DNA from: Vandiemenella viatica
Lineage: Eukaryota; Arthropoda; Insecta; Orthoptera; Morabidae
NCBI GenBank assembly: GCA_031002005.1
Contig: JARYHS010006964.1
Coordinates: forward strand, 2,170,001-2,234,000
Length of the DNA stretch: 64,000 nt
Reading direction: 5' to 3'
Position 1 is the stretch's first letter. Each line of letters starts with the position of its first letter. Under the pieces are notes generated by a model, which was not told the DNA's origin, did not search any database, and worked only from the letters and a program-made list of their open reading frames with translations. Shown piece after piece: positions 1 through 12,708 of this stretch. A program made the position numbers and the translations under genes.

Positions 1-1914
1 GTAATACCACGCACTTGAAGAGCCGCGTGCTATTACCCCAAAGCGAGTTCGCTGACTGAACTAACCACAACTCGGCTCTTAGTTCAAATACTTCGACAAA
101 TCTACACTTATATGAAAGGTTACATCTACGGCTAGTAGTTTATGTGCAAAACATTACATAAAAGCAACTTATAGTAGCACTTACCTTCCCAAAATACAGC
201 TGACAGAAATTACATCAAACACAGCGAAAAAAGACTTCACACTACTGCTGCCACAAGACAACTGGAAAATGGTTGGCGGAAGTGGCGCTGTAATTGTTGT
301 GCCTGCTAGAAAAGTACACCAACAATCGGGCACAGCCTGCGACATTCAAACTGCGTAATTCAGCCTGCGTGTGATTACCTCCATGCGTGTATTTCCCCCG
401 CTCTCCCCTACAGAGACGAATCGATGAAATGTCAGAGGACGTGGAGAGTTCTCTAACTGATTTTTTGAAGAATGCCGAATTTTCTTTACAGCTTGATCAA
501 TCTACTTTACCAAACAATGGTTCATTACTTCTTGCGTACGTTTGCTTCATTAAATGTGAAAAAATTTATCATGAATTACTGTTCACAAAATAAATAAAAA
601 AAACTGATACTAAAGGAAAATCTATATTTCAAGTTTTTGAACACTATCTCGAAGAAAAATTATACCTCTGAATAATATCGTGTCCATTGCTACTGATGGT
701 GCTCCAGTAATGGTTGGACGATACCGAAGGCTGATTTCATATTTGAAAAAGGCAGTACCAAATGTTGTCGCCGTGCATTGTGTAATTCACAGACACCATT
801 AGGTTGCAAAAAACCTAAGTGATCGCCTGCACTGTTGACTACAGTATGTAATTACCGCAGTTAACAAGATCAGAAGCAATGCTCTCAGTAGTAGATTATT
901 TGGAAAACTTTGTGATGAAAATGATGAGGATTTAAATCGTTTGCTATTGCACAGAAGTTCGTTGGCTGTCAAAGGTTACCTGTCTAACAAGATTTTATGA
1001 CTTTTTTGACTCCATTATAACGTTTTTTGAAAACAAGGATGATTCATTAAGAGAAAATTTATTGAAATAGGCCTTTAAGAATGATATAGCTCATTTAACT
1101 GATCTATATCATAAATTTAATGAAACAAACCTTCAGCTGCGAGGAGATAATTTGAATTTGATCAAATCAAAGTCAGTTATTTGTGCGTTCATGTTAAAAC
1201 TTGACTTGTACAAACAGGATGTGGATCGAAGACTATTCTATGAGTTTCCAAATATTTCCTCTGTGTATACAAATAATGAAGATATTTTAGTATTTAATTA
1301 ACATTTGTAAGCACTTAAAGAAGATTTTAAAAATAGATTTCAGGATATTCTTAACATAACCATCCCAGATAGGGTATTAGATCCTTTCTCGAATCTACAA
1401 ACAGCAGATTTATCGCTACAGGAAGAGTTGTTAGAACTGTCAACAAATGAAGAATTAAAATTGGAATTAAAAAAAATGGATATCAAGAATTTTGGCTACA
1501 GAGGAAAAATCGAGAATTATACCAGGTTTTGTGGGCAGTAACAGAAAAGTTTTTTGTTGCATTCCCGTCGTCATATTTAGCCGAAAGGTAATTTAGTGTA
1601 GTAAGCTCAGACCTGTCACTGATAATTTTAAAATAATTTTCAATATATGTGTTTAATAAAATTTTGTACAAGGCACCAATATTGTTAATATTCTTTAATA
1701 AAGTAATTTTAAAAATCTGTCCTTGTTTTTCAATATTTAATATAGCCCCATTCACCTAAGAGGGGTGCCATCAAATCACTGTTTGAAGAGGTGGGTAACA
1801 AGCCAATTAAATTGAAGCGCTATTGATTACACAACGTTGATTACATCGGTACTGTTTTTTTTTTTTTTTTTTTCGAAAAGCGGGTTCTACGTCAAAAAAG
1901 GTTGCGAACCTATG
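1..1914 (+). mobile_element. hAT-superfamily DNA transposon, decayed, 5' end near or outside the window
   Basis: The right end carries a GGTTGCGAACC motif ending at about 1914 after an 18-base T run. Read from the other strand it starts CATAGGTTCGCAACC, close to the CAGNGGTTCNCAACC type of hAT terminus. The left 110 bases contain complementary stretches (AAGAGCCGCGTGC and CGGCTCTTAG) like subterminal repeats of hAT elements. Between the ends lies a broken transposase (separate entry). I cannot see the left terminus or a target duplication, so the left limit is set only by the window edge. The element looks old, with many stops and frameshifts. Confidence 0.7.
387..1625 (+). pseudogene. hAT transposase remnant (ZBED5/FAM200-like)
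   Basis: The first readable segment is the ORF at 387-593 with DEMSEDVESSLTDFLKN, a phrase typical of the middle of ZBED5/SCAND3/FAM200-type hAT proteins. Downstream, in shifting frames, come a segment like the RNase-H-fold insertion region (RFYDFFDSIITFFENK) and, at 1480-1625, the C-terminal hAT dimerisation block with FVAFPSSYLAE followed after a stop by FSVVSS. In-frame stops occur near 1068, 1302 and 1607 and there are several frame changes, so no functional transposase can be made. The N-terminal BED finger and the first part of the catalytic region are absent: 110-386 does not read as coding, which points to an internal deletion. The family is recognised by eye only. Confidence 0.75.
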
Positions 1915-2002
1915 GACTAGAGGAAAATAGTTCACTCTGTGGGTGTTATTATTAGGTTACTGAGTTTGTAGATGCGTTCTAGACATGTTGATAGATTATA
2001 AG

Positions 2003-2240
2003 CTATATATTTAAGTAAGAACGAAGACTTTCCCGGCGTATGACTGCAATGTAATGTTCCGGATAGTGTTGTGGAAACACAATATTTCGACGGCTGGCTC
2101 TGCCGTCTTCTTCAGGTGTAGAGACATCTGCACTGGTCAGTGGAAGAGACATGGCGTCGTCACAATAAATACAGGTGGGAACGTACCTGCTTAGACGCCG
2201 ATAGCTATTTGGGGATGGTACAGACAAATGGGAAGTTAAG
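2003..2240 (-). mobile_element. Possible Penelope-like retroelement fragment with hammerhead-ribozyme-like motif
   Basis: On the minus strand, 2115-2085 reads CTGAAGA, then a stem GACGGC/GCCGTC closed by a 7-base loop, then GAAA, followed by a second small hairpin TTGTG/CACAA. CUGANGA-stem II-GAAA is the core of hammerhead ribozymes, and degenerate hammerheads of this kind sit in the terminal repeats of Penelope-like elements. The overlapping 74-codon minus ORF has no recognisable domain, and no reverse transcriptase is visible nearby. One unpaired A follows the CUGAAGA box and the cleavage-site side is not canonical, so this may be a decayed copy or coincidence. Confidence 0.4.
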
Positions 2241-3037
2241 GGATTGTTAGCCTCTGGTATTAGTCACTAAGCTCTAATTCACCTGGCTGGAATAACGGAA
2301 TGTAAGGCATAATGGGTAGTTAAATTGCTATCATGTACAAAATGTGAATACTTGTACCTAACCAGCTGGATTATCATTTACATAATCTACCGCTCACATG
2401 ACATAGTGTTTCCTATCCACATATAAGTTCTCCTTTTCAGTGGTGGCAGTGCGAAAAAATAGTAGTCGGTCGATCACAGATGGTTAATTCCATAAGTGTA
2501 AAATTAGCAGCAAAATTGATGAATACAGTATGTTCGAGGCAAGCAACACAATATGTAAAGCATTGTACTTTAATAAAATTAAAATAGAATACAATAGCTC
2601 TATCAGTAATCTTCAGGTTTAAAATTCATTAAGAAATACAATCATAACAAATATAAATTACAGACATTCGAGGTAGCAGACACGCAAGGAAAATAGCATT
2701 TGAAACAAGATTTGCGCCGAAATCATGAAAATTCTTCGCTCTTCTTTAGCAGAGAACCATTTTGATTTTATTTCAAAAATTAATTAAAAAAATGTAACTT
2801 CTTCTTTGCCCTTACCATTCACATAATATCTGTTTTCTCATTTGCTGGCAGCCATGACATAATGCCTTACAATGCATGGTTAGTTCGTATTATTTTACAA
2901 CTGTTCTGTATTACTATTAAAAAAAACTCCAGAACTCAGAACCTATTTTTAACAAGCTATACATCAGAATATTTGGAACAATATAACTTGAGCTCTTATT
3001 GCGGTGAATTAACTAGTAATTTATTCTTTTTAGTTCT
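2241..3037. other. No feature recognised
   Basis: AT-rich non-coding sequence. I see no coding pattern, terminal repeat or RNA gene. Confidence 0.5.
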
Positions 3038-3275
3038 AGATTTATATCTCTTTGATTTCGAGTTCATTCGAATCTGTAAGGGACTGGGGACAAGAAGCAG
3101 AAAGGAATTCAGTCATGACATATTGAAGGAACCTTACCAGCATTCTACTGGAGTGATATGCAGAAAACCATGGAAAACCCAAATCAGGATGGTAGGACAG
3201 AAATGCGAACCTGCATCCTCCCAAATGGAAGGCCAGAGCTTTACAGCTCACACACCATGCATTGTGATTTATTAT
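3038..3275 (-). repeat. tRNA-derived SINE copy, decayed
   Basis: This copy aligns with the SINE family seen repeatedly in the right part of the window. Read on the plus strand it shows the reversed order of tail (about 3040-3100), body phrase ACCATGGAAAACCCAAATC near 3167, and tRNA-like head (CCAGAGCTTTACAGCTC, about 3232). It is clearly more diverged than the copies at 54.8 and 61.9 kb. The ORFs at 2862-3398 and 3042-3338 overlap it and are not genes. Confidence 0.75.
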
Positions 3276-4735
3276 TGCACTACCGCAAAACAACATACTT
3301 TTTCCTATTACACTTTGACGTGTGAGCGCACGAACCAATTATGTTCCTCCATATGTGATAACACCTACATTTTCGACCCTTGCTTTATTTACCTATAATT
3401 ACATTTATCTTGAAGGCTGTAATATTTCAAAATAATGTCAGAAAAAAATATATGCAACAAATAAAATTATGTTAAATTGATTAATGGTATAAATGTGATC
3501 CATTATTCTTCATAATAGCTGAAGAATCTGTAAATGTGAATGATACTTCCTCCATACAAAACACAATTATCTTATGGTGTTATGTTATACCTGGTCCATA
3601 TTTGCAGCACTAGAAATGAGATTAGCCTCTCTCAATCATTTAGAAAAAGTCCATAAAGCACATGATCGGATCAGAGGGGATTAGTGGAAAATGCCACACA
3701 CGCAAGGATATTGGGGTAAATTCAAGAGCAAGGCATTTACCAAGAAAATAATCACTGGTCAATGATAATATTTCTTAAAAAATTCAACATAAGACTACAC
3801 GAAAAAAAAATTTAATATACAAATACAAAAATTTTGCTAGCAACTACTGTAAAACATATAACCTACTGAGACTATTCTCATATTCCAATAATGGTTTATA
3901 AACCTACAATTTTTATTTGAACACACATTTTTAAATAAACTATCTTATATTTTTAATTAAACCATCAGCACACTTACATGTCAAAACAATAATATGAAAT
4001 CATTAAATAGACCAAATGAGCTAAGTAAATTTTCTATACACCACAGCAACATTATACTTTTAATTTATCTGAATTATAAGTATGGATACAATAGTAATTT
4101 AATATCTGTCGTAATGTGCTCTGACATCTCAAACACAATAGATGGTGACACTAAAATATCTCAGCAGTAATAATACCTGCAGGTTAACATACTTTGATAG
4201 TTGTATAATCATTGCTATTGTATGATTAAATTATTTCTTTGCTTTTATGAAAATACAAACTACAAAATATCTATCTTTTGCTGAATGGCAGGAAAGATTT
4301 AAAGTTAAAGGAATAAACTATTCTCTAAAAATAAAGTTCACCCAAATTATTATAAAATAATTCCTAATATCTACAAATAATGTAAAAGGTTTACCACAAC
4401 CCTACATTAAAATCGGCATTCAATCAAATTAATTTTCTGGTAATTCAAAAGATTCCTATATTCTGTTAAAGGTATTCTACAAACACGATATAAAAGTGAC
4501 TATTCGCGCAAATAAATCTTCCTGTTTCACTTTAAAACTATCAGATTCTGTAAAAAAATTACCAAACTTAGAACAATATAGTTCTTTATCAGCCTAAATA
4601 CACTAAGTCTTCTTCAAACTTAAAGATTTTAATACAGAATCTCCTTAAAATAGAAACAAAAATGTAAATTAACATAAATTAATTTTCTGAGGGTTTTTAA
4701 GACTATAAACTTAGCAAAAAATTAATTGGCGTATA
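3276..4735. other. AT-rich non-coding sequence, probably 3' flank of ZNF1
   Basis: No coding or element structure recognised. It lies downstream of the minus-strand zinc-finger exon, so part of it may be 3' untranslated sequence of that gene. Confidence 0.4.
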
Positions 4736-4739
4736 TCTG

Positions 4740-5227
4740 TATAAATTATCTAATGACTCTTAAGTTTCCCAGATTCTGTAGACGATTGTTTATACATTTC
4801 ACAAGAAAATGGGCGCTCTCCCGAATGAATCCGCTGATGTTTCTCAATTTTACGTCACCGTGTAAAAGATGTTCCACAATCTTCACAAAAATTTGGGCAT
4901 TAACCTGAATTAATGCTCTGTAATACCCAGATGATGAAAACAATTTGTTAGAAATATCACAAAACTATTGGTGTTCGCCAGAATCATTACTCTGATTATT
5001 GTTACAAGACCCAGATATTGAATTGGATTTACCACTTTGCAATGAAATAGGTACATACCTGAATAAATCCTCTAATAATTTTTAAAGGTTCCAGATACTC
5101 TAAAAGATTTTCCACAAACTTGTTAATAAAATGGGCATTCATCTGAATGAATCCTCTTATGATTCTTAAGTGTCCCAGACTCAGTAAAACATTTGTTACA
5201 AGCATCACAAGAAAATGGGGGTTCAAC
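4740..5227 (-). pseudogene. Decayed C2H2 fingers beyond the ZNF1 stop codon
   Basis: Immediately after the ZNF1 stop the finger pattern continues in the same frame. The next finger is complete (C-x2-C-x12-H-x3-H, with [14 protein letters not shown]). The following one has two stop codons and has lost its first cysteine and first histidine. Further finger-like remnants, recognisable by the repeated linker equivalent near 5130, 4910 and 4830, continue to about 4740 with frame changes. The array once had about four or five more fingers. These are not translated unless the stop is read through. Confidence 0.75.
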
Positions 5228-6170
5228 TTAATGAATCCGCTGATGTTTCTTAAGACTCTCAGATTTATTAAAAGACTTTCCACAAATTTCGCAAAAAAAT
5301 GGGCGTTCGCCTGAATGAATCCTCTGATGATTCTTAAGAATCCAAGACGTAGTATAACAATTTCCACAAATTTTGCAACAAAATGGGCGTTCGTCTGAAT
5401 GAGTCCTCTTATGAATCTTAAGTGTCCCAGACGCTTTAAAAGATTTGTTACAAATATCACAAGAAAATGGGCGTTCACCTGAATGAATCCGCTGATGTTT
5501 CTTAAGATTCCCAGATTCAGAAAAAGACTTTTGACAAACTTCACAAGTAAACGGCCGTTCGCCTGAATGAATCCTCTGGTGTTTTTTTAAGAACCTCAGC
5601 TTTTTAAAAGATTTTCCACAAATTTCGCAAAAAAATGGGCGTTCGCCTGAATGAATCCTCTCATGATTTTTAAGATTCCCAGGCTTAGTAAAAGAATTTC
5701 CACAAATTTTGCAAGAAAATGGTCTTTCGCCTAAATGAATCATGTGATGATTCTTAAGTTTTTCGTAGTTTATAAAAGATTTTTCACAAATTTCACAAGA
5801 AAATGGACGTTCGCCTGTATGAATACTCTGATGTATCTTAAGAGTCCCAGACTGTGTAAAAGATTTGTTACAAACGTCACAAGTAAATGGCCGTTCGCCT
5901 GAATGAATCCTCTCATGTCTTTTAAGAGTTGTAGATGTTGTAAAAGACTTTCCACAAACTTCGCAAGAAAATAGACCTTCACCTGAATGAATCCTATAAT
6001 GATTGTTAAGAGACCCAGATATTTTAAAAGATTTTCCACAAACTTTATAAGAAACTGGACATTCTCCAAAATAAATCGCCTGATGCACTGCTACACTGGG
6101 TCTTAGACGTTCAGTTAAAAATTGTGTCTGCTTGTTGGTGTGAATGTCACATTGACAATCAGAATTACAC
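5228..6170 (-). CDS. C2H2 zinc-finger protein, terminal exon (ZNF1, partial gene)
   Basis: The exon opens after a likely 3' splice acceptor (TTTTTGTGTTCCTAG, AG at 6172-6171) and is open in one frame to a TAA at 5230-5228. There is no in-frame ATG near the front, so the start codon must be in an upstream exon that I could not find. It encodes about 313 residues: a short cysteine-containing leader, then ten fingers spaced 28 residues apart. The linkers are mostly HSGERPF, typical of DNA-binding C2H2 arrays. Finger 1 has tyrosine in place of its first zinc-binding cysteine; fingers 2-10 keep C-x2-C-x12-H-x3-H. Helix positions -1,2,3,6 of fingers 2-10 read TTTR, QGTI, NEKN, KGNN, KRFK, EGNK, AGTI, TWIN, KESK. 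Role inferred: nuclear sequence-specific DNA binding; target unknown. The acceptor leaves a phase-2 codon, as in ZNF2. Confidence 0.8.
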
Positions 6171-6432
6171 CTAGGAACACAAAAATAACCACACTGAAAT
6201 GTTGAAGTAATATACTAAACAGTTCTTAGAAAAAGCTAATTTTTTAACTCAATTAGAAACTTAGAATTAAACATTTTTTAATATTAATTACAAAAGAGAG
6301 ATTAAAAAGGAAACAACACAAAGAATACCTTGATGTTTTTAAAAGTAAGCACTAATCAAATATTAAAATTATATTACTTAAAACCAAATCAAAAGTTATC
6401 TTTTAAAACAATTAATTCAGCAATAAGGTTAA

Positions 6433-6605
6433 TTTTAGCAAAAAGAACCAGAATCCTGGTTACAATTAACATACATGAGGAAATCTACTATTTCTTCAGG
6501 ACCAGCAAACTACAGTAATTTTAGCAAGAAGAAACAGAATCCTAGTTATACATAATGTACATGCGGAAATCTACTATTTTGTTAGGACCAATCAACTACA
6601 ATAAT
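6433..6605. repeat. Diverged 86-bp tandem duplication
   Basis: The segment starting TTTTAGCAAAAAGAACCAG at 6433 recurs from 6519 with the same order of phrases (GAATCCT, GAAATCTACTATTT, AGGACCA, CAACTACA). The copies differ at roughly one base in five. It sits upstream of the ZNF1 exon, probably in an intron or flank. Confidence 0.7.
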
Positions 6606-7179
6606 CAATAAAATAAAATGTCTGGTTACTAAGATAGAAAATTCTTTTTATATTAATTATGACTTTAAATATGATGTCAAAAATATGAATTATATGGTAT
6701 GAAGGTATTTTATAAACAAAATAATATTTTTAGTAAATTACCCACTATACTAACCACCTATTCATGTGCAACAGCATATATGTTATCTAATGTTGTGAAT
6801 AATAATTTTAAAAATAAAAATATGGATTTAATAAAACATTTTTGTATTGACTTGTAAATATGATAAAAAAAATTTTGCATCTATAAGTGAATATCCATTA
6901 TGTAAAATATAAGGAGTGGAGGAAGCAGAGCAAAGAGACTCTGAGTATGGAAAGTTCACTGTGACAAGCTAAACAGTGCCAGCAAATATATTTATAGAAC
7001 AATTATTTTTTCACATTCAAGAAATATATGTATGAGAAAAAATGTGTATTGCTTTTTAAATATTTTTGGGGTTTCCTGAAAAACAATAAAATAAATATAT
7101 CTAAGGGTACTTTACAGGTAACAAACTTTTTGGTGTCAAATACAGGAGTTGAAGGGCAGGCGAAGGAAAGCAGCTAAAT
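6606..7179. other. No feature recognised
   Basis: AT-rich non-coding sequence with short A and T runs. Nothing identifiable. Confidence 0.5.
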
Positions 7180-7545
7180 TTGTTTAAGGAAACTACTACA
7201 GGAACCAGGCAGTAACTTATATGATAGTCGAGCTGGATTGGGAGTCATTCTAGGACAGGAGGAGAGTGAAGAGAATGCTGCGACTGTACAAGGCATATGT
7301 TGGATTGGAGCTTGGAGGGATATTGGTTGAAGAATTAGCAGTGTATCGAAAGGAAAAGGTTACTATGGGCAAAAACTGGTCCTCAGTTTCATGTATAAGA
7401 GAGTAGGAAAATTTTCTTTTGTAGGTAAGGATGTAAAAGATAGGCATAAATTACCAAGGGAAGGGATGTAATATTTACCAAATATGCTGAAAGAATTAAA
7501 ATAAAAATTTATTAGTGGCAAGAGTAGATGGGTGGAATTATTAAA
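7180..7545 (+). mobile_element. Decayed 3' end of a CR1/L2-like LINE
   Basis: The order of phrases matches the 3' end of the LINE at 14.2-17.2 kb read in its coding sense: a phrase matching GGAGGGATATTGGTTGAAG, then TTCTTTTGTAGGTAAGG, then AAAGAATTAAAATAAAAAT, then a short tail. The overlapping minus ORF (7250-7447) is an accidental reading. The copy is heavily diverged and 5'-truncated. Confidence 0.6.
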
Positions 7546-10500
7546 TACTTAAAGTATACAACATGATGATAAAACTAAGCACAATAATGGTGTAACTAAC
7601 TAGATATGTAGGGAACTGCCACAAAAGGATGGACTCTATTGCAATTCGGTTTATTGAAATTTTGTTACCAATTTTTTGAAAACTTACTCAGTCACTGATT
7701 AAACATATTGTGGACACATTTAATTCCTACACCATATATTATTGTGATATACATAAAAAACTAACATATATCTATAAAGTAATTACTTTTAAATCCAAAT
7801 GTAAAAGAAAAATCTATGTTAGATCAAGTAATATCTCTTACTTGGTACCTTATATTTACTTCTAAGAAGTGTTTAAAAATGAGAGAAGGAATGGTCTACA
7901 AAGTTTATTACTTCTCTTAAAATTAAGAACAACATCCTTCTGTATATAAAAATAACTCTCTGTGAAACATTACTAAATTATGTTGATACAGCAATGTTAT
8001 GAAATTTTTTAAAAAAATATAAAATAAAAGCATTTCTTAAATAAATAAAAAATTCACTATTCAGTAACTAATGAACCAGCCTTGAAAATGCAGCTCAACA
8101 TATCATTAGTCCGAAATGATATATCATACTCAAAATCATAATGTTAATCCTGAAGCCATGATTCACTGACAGATTGAATTGCTACTCAGTTTGGCACACG
8201 GCAGTTGCAGTGCTTTTAGTTTATTAATATCAGACTAACACTGATCATTCATATAGGCGAAAGTACTGTTTCTTTCAAACAATATAATATCTCTATAAAA
8301 ACACAGATATAGTAACACAATTTCTCAATTAGAATATTTTTTTTATATAGAGTACGCTAGTTACTAAGACTGATAGCCACACTCCCAGATAAAGCTGTAT
8401 TGCAACTAGACACTAGATAATCTTTTTAGATTAAAATTTAGGCATATCAAAATATATAATAGCATAGCATTTAGATTCAGATTGTTGTATATAAGAGCAC
8501 ACATAACTTGTCAATTGCACAAAGTGATGGCAATTATTCAGACATAATGTGAGCTATTAAATAAAACTTCTAGTTACAGAAAATAATTATTTTTACAACT
8601 AAATTAAAATGGTTAGAACAGAGATAAAATATGATGGGCACATCTCGCCTTCTGATACAGAAAACATAATTTTAATAAGAAAAAACTTTGGTCACTGCAG
8701 AATGCGATTAACGAAGACAAGTTAGTCACAGATGCTGAGTGAGGCTAAGCTGAAAACAGACACAAGAGAAGCAGACCTAAGTTTATAACAGCACAGTTGT
8801 ATTAGCAAACATCATATTCACTAAGAAAATTTCAATACCTGTATACTAATGTCTAATTATTATTAATAGGATTAGACATAGCTTGTCATTGGCTTAAAGT
8901 GATGATAATCAGGTGGATGTAACTCTTCAGTATTAGTGCAAAACTTTGACACTTGAGATAAACCTGTTACAAACTTAAAAAAAAATAATTGTTGCAGCAT
9001 AAATATAAGATAAGAAGTTCTATGCCAACTTGCTTTGTGATGCTCTGATATTGTATTTATGCATCTGTAGTTTCACCTCAACTTTAAATACTTCAGAGCA
9101 CTGTTTACAAGTATATCAAGGGACAGAAATGGCTGAGACATGGTAGAAGACGTGTTTTGTTAGAGAATGCCATGATAAAAATGTCTGTGCACAGAATGCA
9201 CAGCCAAGTTCCAATAAAGATGGTGCTTTAAACAATAATCTTAAAACAAAAATTAGTTCACTTACTGCAAAATATACATTAAACTAATACAGAGTTATAT
9301 CCAGGTAGCATACAATATGTCAAATAAAAGATTAAAGCAATAAAATTTCTGTGATCTTTATTTAAATCAGTATAATATTGTTTTTTGTATTAGATTTACT
9401 AGATATGCAGTATCAGGCAGTGGTGAGTTTTTTGGACATCTTGAGAGTATAGCATATTTTTTTTTTCCTGTTGGTACCTTGAGATACCAGAAAATGGCCA
9501 TCACTAAGCTTCTGGTCAGAGGATACACACAAGGCTCGATTTGTGATCCATTAAGCAAGGATATAGGACTGGAAATAGCAAACAGATAGTTTAGATAATA
9601 CTGATACCGCTTTGTCAGTAAATATTTACTGTTCCTAGAAAGTAATTTTTGAATATAACTGAAAATAACAACATAGTATATAGCAACCCTCTAAGGGTTG
9701 TAGATCTGTTAGAATAAGGTTGGTACCTTATTAGGAAAGTTATATCAGAATTCCAATGTAAAGACTTTATCTACACCTATTTCCAGAAATCCAGTGTACA
9801 GGTACATATGCTCTTAGTTTGATAAGCATTTAAATTTTGAAGCCCAGTGCAAGAAGACAACAGGAATGTCATAAATAAAAATACTAGTGTCAATCAGAAA
9901 ATATATACTATTTCATTCCAAGTAACAAGGAAAAAACTGAGGGTAGTGGTGAATGGTAATACACTGGTATAGCATTCAAAATGGTGCAGGTTTCATTTCC
10001 TATACAGCATTTATTTTCAGTTTTCTACAGTTTCCAAAAATCTGTCAAGGATAATGATGGGATGGTTGCTTCTGAAATGTCATCGTCAAATTCCTTCCTT
10101 GCCCCCCAATCCTTTCACACCTCTAATCACTTCAATGTTGATGTAGTAAACTCTAAACAAAAAATAATAAAACAGAAAATGTGATAGTCCACGTATGCTA
10201 TAAAATTGTGATATCTATATCTGTTTATTAATATGTCTATTGACTCTTTCTATAGTATAGGTAGACAAATATTTTATCAAGGCTTTGATAGAATTTGTAT
10301 CACGGCAATGCAAACAGAATAATCATATTGAGTAACACCATTCTTCCCTAAGGTAAACCACATCTATCAATTTAAAAGAAGTTAAGGGAGAGCTACTGAC
10401 TATTCTCTACTTCAGATTATGTACAAAGTTGAATTCAGTAAACAAAATTTTAATCAATTAGTTTCACTATACATCTTGAAAAATTATGTTTTACATAGTA

Positions 10501-10742
10501 TGTACAAGTGAATACAGAAAGCAGATTAGTCTAATTCAAATCTCAAGGTAGATGTGACAGTAATCTAGAAAGACAAGAATCATAATACTTATCATCTCCC
10601 CAGTACATAAATCCTCACACATTCTGTGGTCACAAAAAAAAAAAAAAAAAAAGAAGTACCACAATAAATTTGAATGACAAATATTGTGTACACATTTATA
10701 CACTTCCCCATTTTTATAGACCCAATATGTATTAATAGGAAT
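7546..10742. other. AT-rich non-coding tract
   Basis: No gene or element identified. Two small perfect hairpins lie close together: CAACCCT-CTA-AGGGTTG (9684-9700) and AATAAGGT-TGGT-ACCTTATT (9713-9732). A diverged direct repeat relates about 8502-8545 to about 8876-8917 (ACATAACTTGTCA and ACATAGCTTGTCA, each followed by AAAGTGATG). An 18-base A run lies at about 10635. Confidence 0.45.
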
Positions 10743-10832
10743 TCGTCACATGTGGGATTTGAACCCATTCTTCCGTTCAGTAGCTGAGATTTTATCTAGG
10801 CACATTAGACCACTCAGCTAACCTAATCACTA
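10743..10832 (-). repeat. tRNA-like sequence, probably SINE head or tRNA pseudogene
   Basis: Minus-strand reading gives a tRNA-like A box (TTAGCTGAGTGGTCTAA) and, 45 bases on, a good B box (GGGTTCAAATCCC). The long variable region resembles Ser/Leu tRNAs. The acceptor-stem strands do not pair well, so it is not an intact tRNA gene. Confidence 0.45.
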
Positions 10833-12429
10833 AAGACTGAATTAAATTTTGTCTAATAGTGCTAAAGAGACATAACAGTCGCAGTGTACAGACCCAATTT
10901 AAGGCACAATAATTATTGTGCTATCCATAAAAAACTTTAATATACTTTCAAAGAGAACAATGGATGTTCCATTAGTCAAGTTACTAATAATTTATGGTCT
11001 TCTCTTTGGATAATCAGTGTTTATAGAGCAACATAAGGGTTGTAATTTAATTGAATACAAAAATAATATCCAATTAAGAGTCATGACAAGTTGATAAAAA
11101 GTTATGTCAATGAAATTATCTATTTCATTAAAAAATACATAGTGACGATTTTAATTGATAATTAGTAAAAAATTAAATGTTATATTCCTCGACATGTACA
11201 ATTAATTTGATACCAGAAAGAGGAATAATACAGCCATGTTATAAATCCACAGCAGTAAGTAAAAAATTACAGTACATAAAGAAACATCTCTCACAGCAAG
11301 ACAAACTTGCTAGTATGTAGTGAAAACGATCTGCCTAGATTTTTTTTTTAATAATTTAGAAGTCTATACCCTGTTGAATGGTCTTGTTACGAAAATTGTG
11401 GAAAATATAGCTCGGGTTTTAATCTGCTCTACTATTTGAAGTATGGTGTCACAACATAGCTTAAAAATAAAAATAAAAAACTGATTGGTTAAATACCTTA
11501 TAATTTCTTCAGACTTTAGTCTCGTTGACAATGATTTTTAATAGAACTGCGATAAGGTATCTTGTTTTTCTTTCCTTGAAGTTATTATAAAATACAAGAC
11601 ACAGTGAAGCCTCATAGACGGCCATGAGTGGTCTAAGTGTCCACTATTAGAATGAGGCATTTTAGGCTCACCTGACAAAATGAGGAAAATTAAGTGCAGT
11701 ACTTTGGGGATAGAAGAACTAAGATAGTCCACAACCCACAGGTTGGTTAGATCATTCTGAAGGCGGCTTACTAGGCCATTGTATCAGAGGTAAGAAGGTC
11801 AATTTATTTCCTCTGTGACCTATAGTGTAATACAGAATCTGGACCATGGAATGACCTTGCATAGCTGATATTGTTTAGTTGACAATATGGGTTAATCTGT
11901 AGCTAAGCCGTTTCTCGTCAACATAGTATAGCCAGCAATACATTCCGCTAAGTTCAGTCTGCCATTCTATAAGTCTACACCAGTAACCATAAACGCGAGT
12001 CAGAAACAGCCTTGCAGTAGTGCACCAACGATTGTAACATGTAAAGTGCTACAATAAACAGGTTGTTCAGCGGTTAACATCGTGTCATTCATATTAAGGA
12101 TAGATTATCAGCTAGTCATTTCACAAGTGCTAGCCTTCCTATCCACATTGTTGGACGTAAACCAGCTGGTGTCAAACCTGATATAATTTAACCTCTTATT
12201 AGTAACATCAAGCAGACGAAGACATCACTTGAATCAAGATGATAAAGCAAGACAGACTACAAGAAGGTTAGCAAATCCCAAAGGTCAGTCAAATCCACCC
12301 CGGAGTCATCCAACTCGTTAACCGCCCACAAAAGTATAGACCACTAGAAACCAGACAAATGGTGTCAAGGCGTGTAATATAATCACGCTATATGACAATT
12401 TGTGTTAGAAGTGGGATATGAACACAGGA
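10833..12429. other. No gene recognised
   Basis: AT-rich. From about 11.9 kb the sequence becomes less AT-rich toward the candidate first exon. No element ends found. Confidence 0.4.
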
Positions 12430-12708
12430 CCCCGTAAAATTGTGGCCAGAGAGACGAATTGCAAGGGGGAAAAAGAGAGAGAGAATGGCAAGTAGTAGTT
12501 TTCCTGGCGGACAGGAGTGAGATCGGGAAACTGTTGATAGCGATAATAATCAGTTATTATAAAAGTATATCACATCGGCGACGAAGAGCTTTGATCAACA
12601 CGGGCAAGATGCGACGCGAGGAGAACAGCTGGAGGCGGCACATTTTGTAGTCACAGCGGGTGTCGAGTTCGGAGTGAACGGCGGCGGCAATGAGTCCTCA
12701 GAAATATG
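12430..12708 (+). CDS. Candidate first exon of a plus-strand gene (tentative)
   Basis: A locally GC- and CpG-richer segment leads to GCGGCGGCAATGAGTCC. The ATG at 12690-12692 is followed by six codons (MSPQKY), one leftover base, and GTGAGT at 12709, a consensus 5' splice donor. A short initiation exon behind a CpG-rich leader is a common animal gene start. The donor is phase 1. The next plus-strand exon I recognise is the zinc-finger exon at 29.8 kb. Its acceptor after the T run is the right phase but meets a TAA at once, so either another exon intervenes or the two are unrelated. An upstream ORF at 12459-12650 has no recognisable domain. Confidence 0.4.

Noticed and set aside
5029..6069. 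Long minus-strand ORFs rich in FVEN/GFIQ motifs overlapping the ZNF1 array (also 36530-37357 over ZNF2)
   Set aside because: They are other-frame readings of the repeated finger codons; the motif repeats exactly with the 84-bp finger period.
10743..10832. Functional Ser/Leu tRNA gene
   Set aside because: The A and B boxes are fair but the acceptor strands do not pair; treated as a tRNA-like repeat.
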